Assembly (NCBI GenBank): GCA_902466275.1
Contig: CABQQJ010000045.1
Location: forward strand, 1-6,673
Source of the DNA: an uncultured Veillonella sp.
GTDB lineage: Bacteria > Bacillota > Negativicutes > Veillonellales > Veillonellaceae
Reading direction: 5' to 3'
Length of the DNA: 6,673 nucleotides
In this document: positions 5,861-6,673 of the stretch, in pieces
Position numbering within the stretch: position 1 is the stretch's first letter
Layout of the letters: every line of letters begins with the position of its first letter
The notes under the pieces: model-generated
What the model saw: only the letters and a program-made list of their open reading frames with translations
Database searches by the model: none
What the model was told of the DNA's origin: nothing
Translations under genes and position numbers: made by a program

Positions 5861-5894
5861 AAAAAGCCGTTAGCAATTTGCTAACGACTTTTTT
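5861..5894. terminator. Bidirectional terminator between convergent genes
   Basis: CGTTAGC (5868-5874) and GCTAACG (5880-5886) form the core stem around AATTT. After one C/A mismatch, AAAAAG (5861-5866) pairs with CTTTTT (5888-5893), and the T-run continues to 5894. With T-runs in both directions it can end the LysR transcript (stop at 5845) and the oppositely directed LysE transcript (stop at 5985). Confidence 0.88.
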
Positions 5895-5984
5895 CTTTTT
5901 CTGTACATCGTCTATTTGTATTTTCCTTATATAGTTATGATAGTATTAGAAATTTAAATTTTTCTTGTATCTATGAGTATAGCC

Positions 5985-6599
5985 TTACAAAAAGTCTTTT
6001 AACATCATGAGGCCATCAATACATAGCTTGATACCGTAAATGACGAGAACCGAACCACAGAAACGGTTAATCCATGCCATATGAGTAATCTTAATTTTTT
6101 TAGCTAGAAGATGCATTGTGGTAGCTAGAGATCCAAACCAAATAGGTGTCATTACCAAGAAACCAGAGAAGAAGTGGTAGATGCTTTCTTTTGGAATATT
6201 AGCCTGAAAAGCACCGAGCATCATTGTCGCATCTAGAATGGCTTGTGGATTGCCCCATGATACCGCAATGGCTGAGACAATAATTTTTCTAATTGGAATA
6301 TGTGTGTCCACATTGCGTATGTCTGGTTCAGTTTTAAATATATTAAAACCCATATATACAATGAGGAGTCCCCCAAAGATGAGAACTATGAGTTTTGTGA
6401 GTGGCCACATTTCAAGAACGGTACCAATACCATAGAAGGCGGCAGCACTTAAACTCATGTCAAAAAACGCTAGTATGATTAGCGTCAATATAATGCGACG
6501 GACAGGTTGCACCAAGGCCGTATTAATAATGAAGAGGTTTTGCATGCCAACAGGGGCAAACGTAGCGAGGCCGACAAGAAGTCCTTGTAAGAAGTACAT
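5985..6599 (-). CDS. LysE/ArgO-type amino-acid exporter
   Basis: This 204-residue membrane protein matches the LysE/RhtB exporter superfamily in length and pattern, and is closest by eye to ArgO/LysE rather than RhtB. The N-terminal helix has FLQGLLVGLATFAPVGMQN (3-21), equivalent to the LGPQN-type motif of ArgO. Asp47 sits in the second hydrophobic segment. GFNIFKTEP (84-92) ends the third helix, and AVSWGNPQAILDATMMLG (112-129) corresponds to the conserved AVTWLNP region with the NP pair and Asp123. Such proteins export basic or other amino acids from the cytoplasm, usually under LysR-type control. The start at 6599 is chosen because AGGAGG lies 6 bases upstream and this is the family's usual N-terminus. 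A longer in-frame GTG at 6653 would add 18 residues that span the ribosome binding site. Its promoter is near or beyond the right edge. The specific amino acid is uncertain. Confidence 0.88.
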   Translation of the reverse strand: MYFLQGLLVGLATFAPVGMQNLFIINTALVQPVRRIILTLIILAFFDMSLSAAAFYGIGTVLEMWPLTKLIVLIFGGLLIVYMGFNIFKTEPDIRNVDTHIPIRKIIVSAIAVSWGNPQAILDATMMLGAFQANIPKESIYHFFSGFLVMTPIWFGSLATTMHLLAKKIKITHMAWINRFCGSVLVIYGIKLCIDGLMMLKDFL

Positions 6600-6605
6600 A
6601 TTAAC

Positions 6606-6611
6606 CCTCCT
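6606..6611 (-). promoter_or_regulatory. Perfect Shine-Dalgarno site of the LysE-type gene
   Basis: On the minus strand this reads AGGAGG, 6 bases before the ATG whose first base is 6599. It decides the start against the upstream in-frame GTG at 6653. Confidence 0.85.
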
Positions 6612-6673
6612 GACTATGGTATGATAAAGTACTAATAAGGTGAATAGTAGCACGAAACCCCTCCATTACTGGA

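Noticed and set aside
6238..6435. Plus-strand open frame inside the LysE-type gene
   Set aside because: It is antisense to conserved LysE segments and has no supporting features.
6600..6653. GTG start for the LysE-type gene
   Set aside because: The extra 18 residues would include the perfect AGGAGG site and do not fit the family N-terminus.

Overview
The window looks like a chromosomal segment from a diderm Firmicute of the class Negativicutes, most likely Veillonella or a close relative. The evidence is AT-rich DNA plus an outer-membrane protein with a signal peptide, one N-terminal SLH domain, a short coiled coil and a C-terminal porin-like beta-barrel ending in Phe. That is the OmpM architecture characteristic of this group. 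The taxonomic call comes from protein architecture and composition, not from a database match.

Layout. Bases 1-74 probably hold the last codons of an upstream plus-strand gene, followed by a terminator hairpin near 129-178. Bases 399-1001 encode a six-helix, ferric-reductase-like (cytochrome b type) membrane protein, followed by a terminator. Bases 1266-2537 encode the OmpM-type SLH porin, preceded by a 13-bp tandem repeat and a strong Fur-box-like (GATAAT)2 element. Bases 2684-3289 encode a second six-helix protein, about half identical by eye to the first, followed by a strong bidirectional terminator at 3340-3385. Then come an MdtG-like DHA1 MFS exporter (3581-4786) and a LysR-type regulator (4961-5845) with a 27-bp near-perfect palindrome upstream. 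Last is a LysE/ArgO-type amino-acid exporter on the minus strand (5985-6599), which converges on the regulator across a shared bidirectional terminator.

The window falls into two modules. The left one (399-3289) is a paralogous pair of heme-binding membrane proteins around an outer-membrane porin. A Fur-like box before the porin and a weaker Fur/PerR-like box before the first gene suggest iron- or peroxide-responsive expression. A working inference is that the membrane proteins move electrons across the inner membrane, perhaps for metal reduction, while the porin admits the substrate and tethers the outer membrane to peptidoglycan. The right module (3581-6599) is efflux: an MFS exporter, a LysR regulator that probably controls itself and perhaps the exporter, and a LysE exporter.

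Three starts differ from the longest open frames. The first cytochrome-like gene starts at 399 (not a TTG at 363), the porin at 1266 (not the ATG at 1158, which would translate the Fur box), and the LysE gene at 6599 (not a GTG at 6653). No RNA gene, CRISPR array, insertion sequence or phage-defence system was recognised. The most interesting element is the porin/cytochrome cassette with its iron-type operator; no wholly new system can be claimed from the sequence alone.
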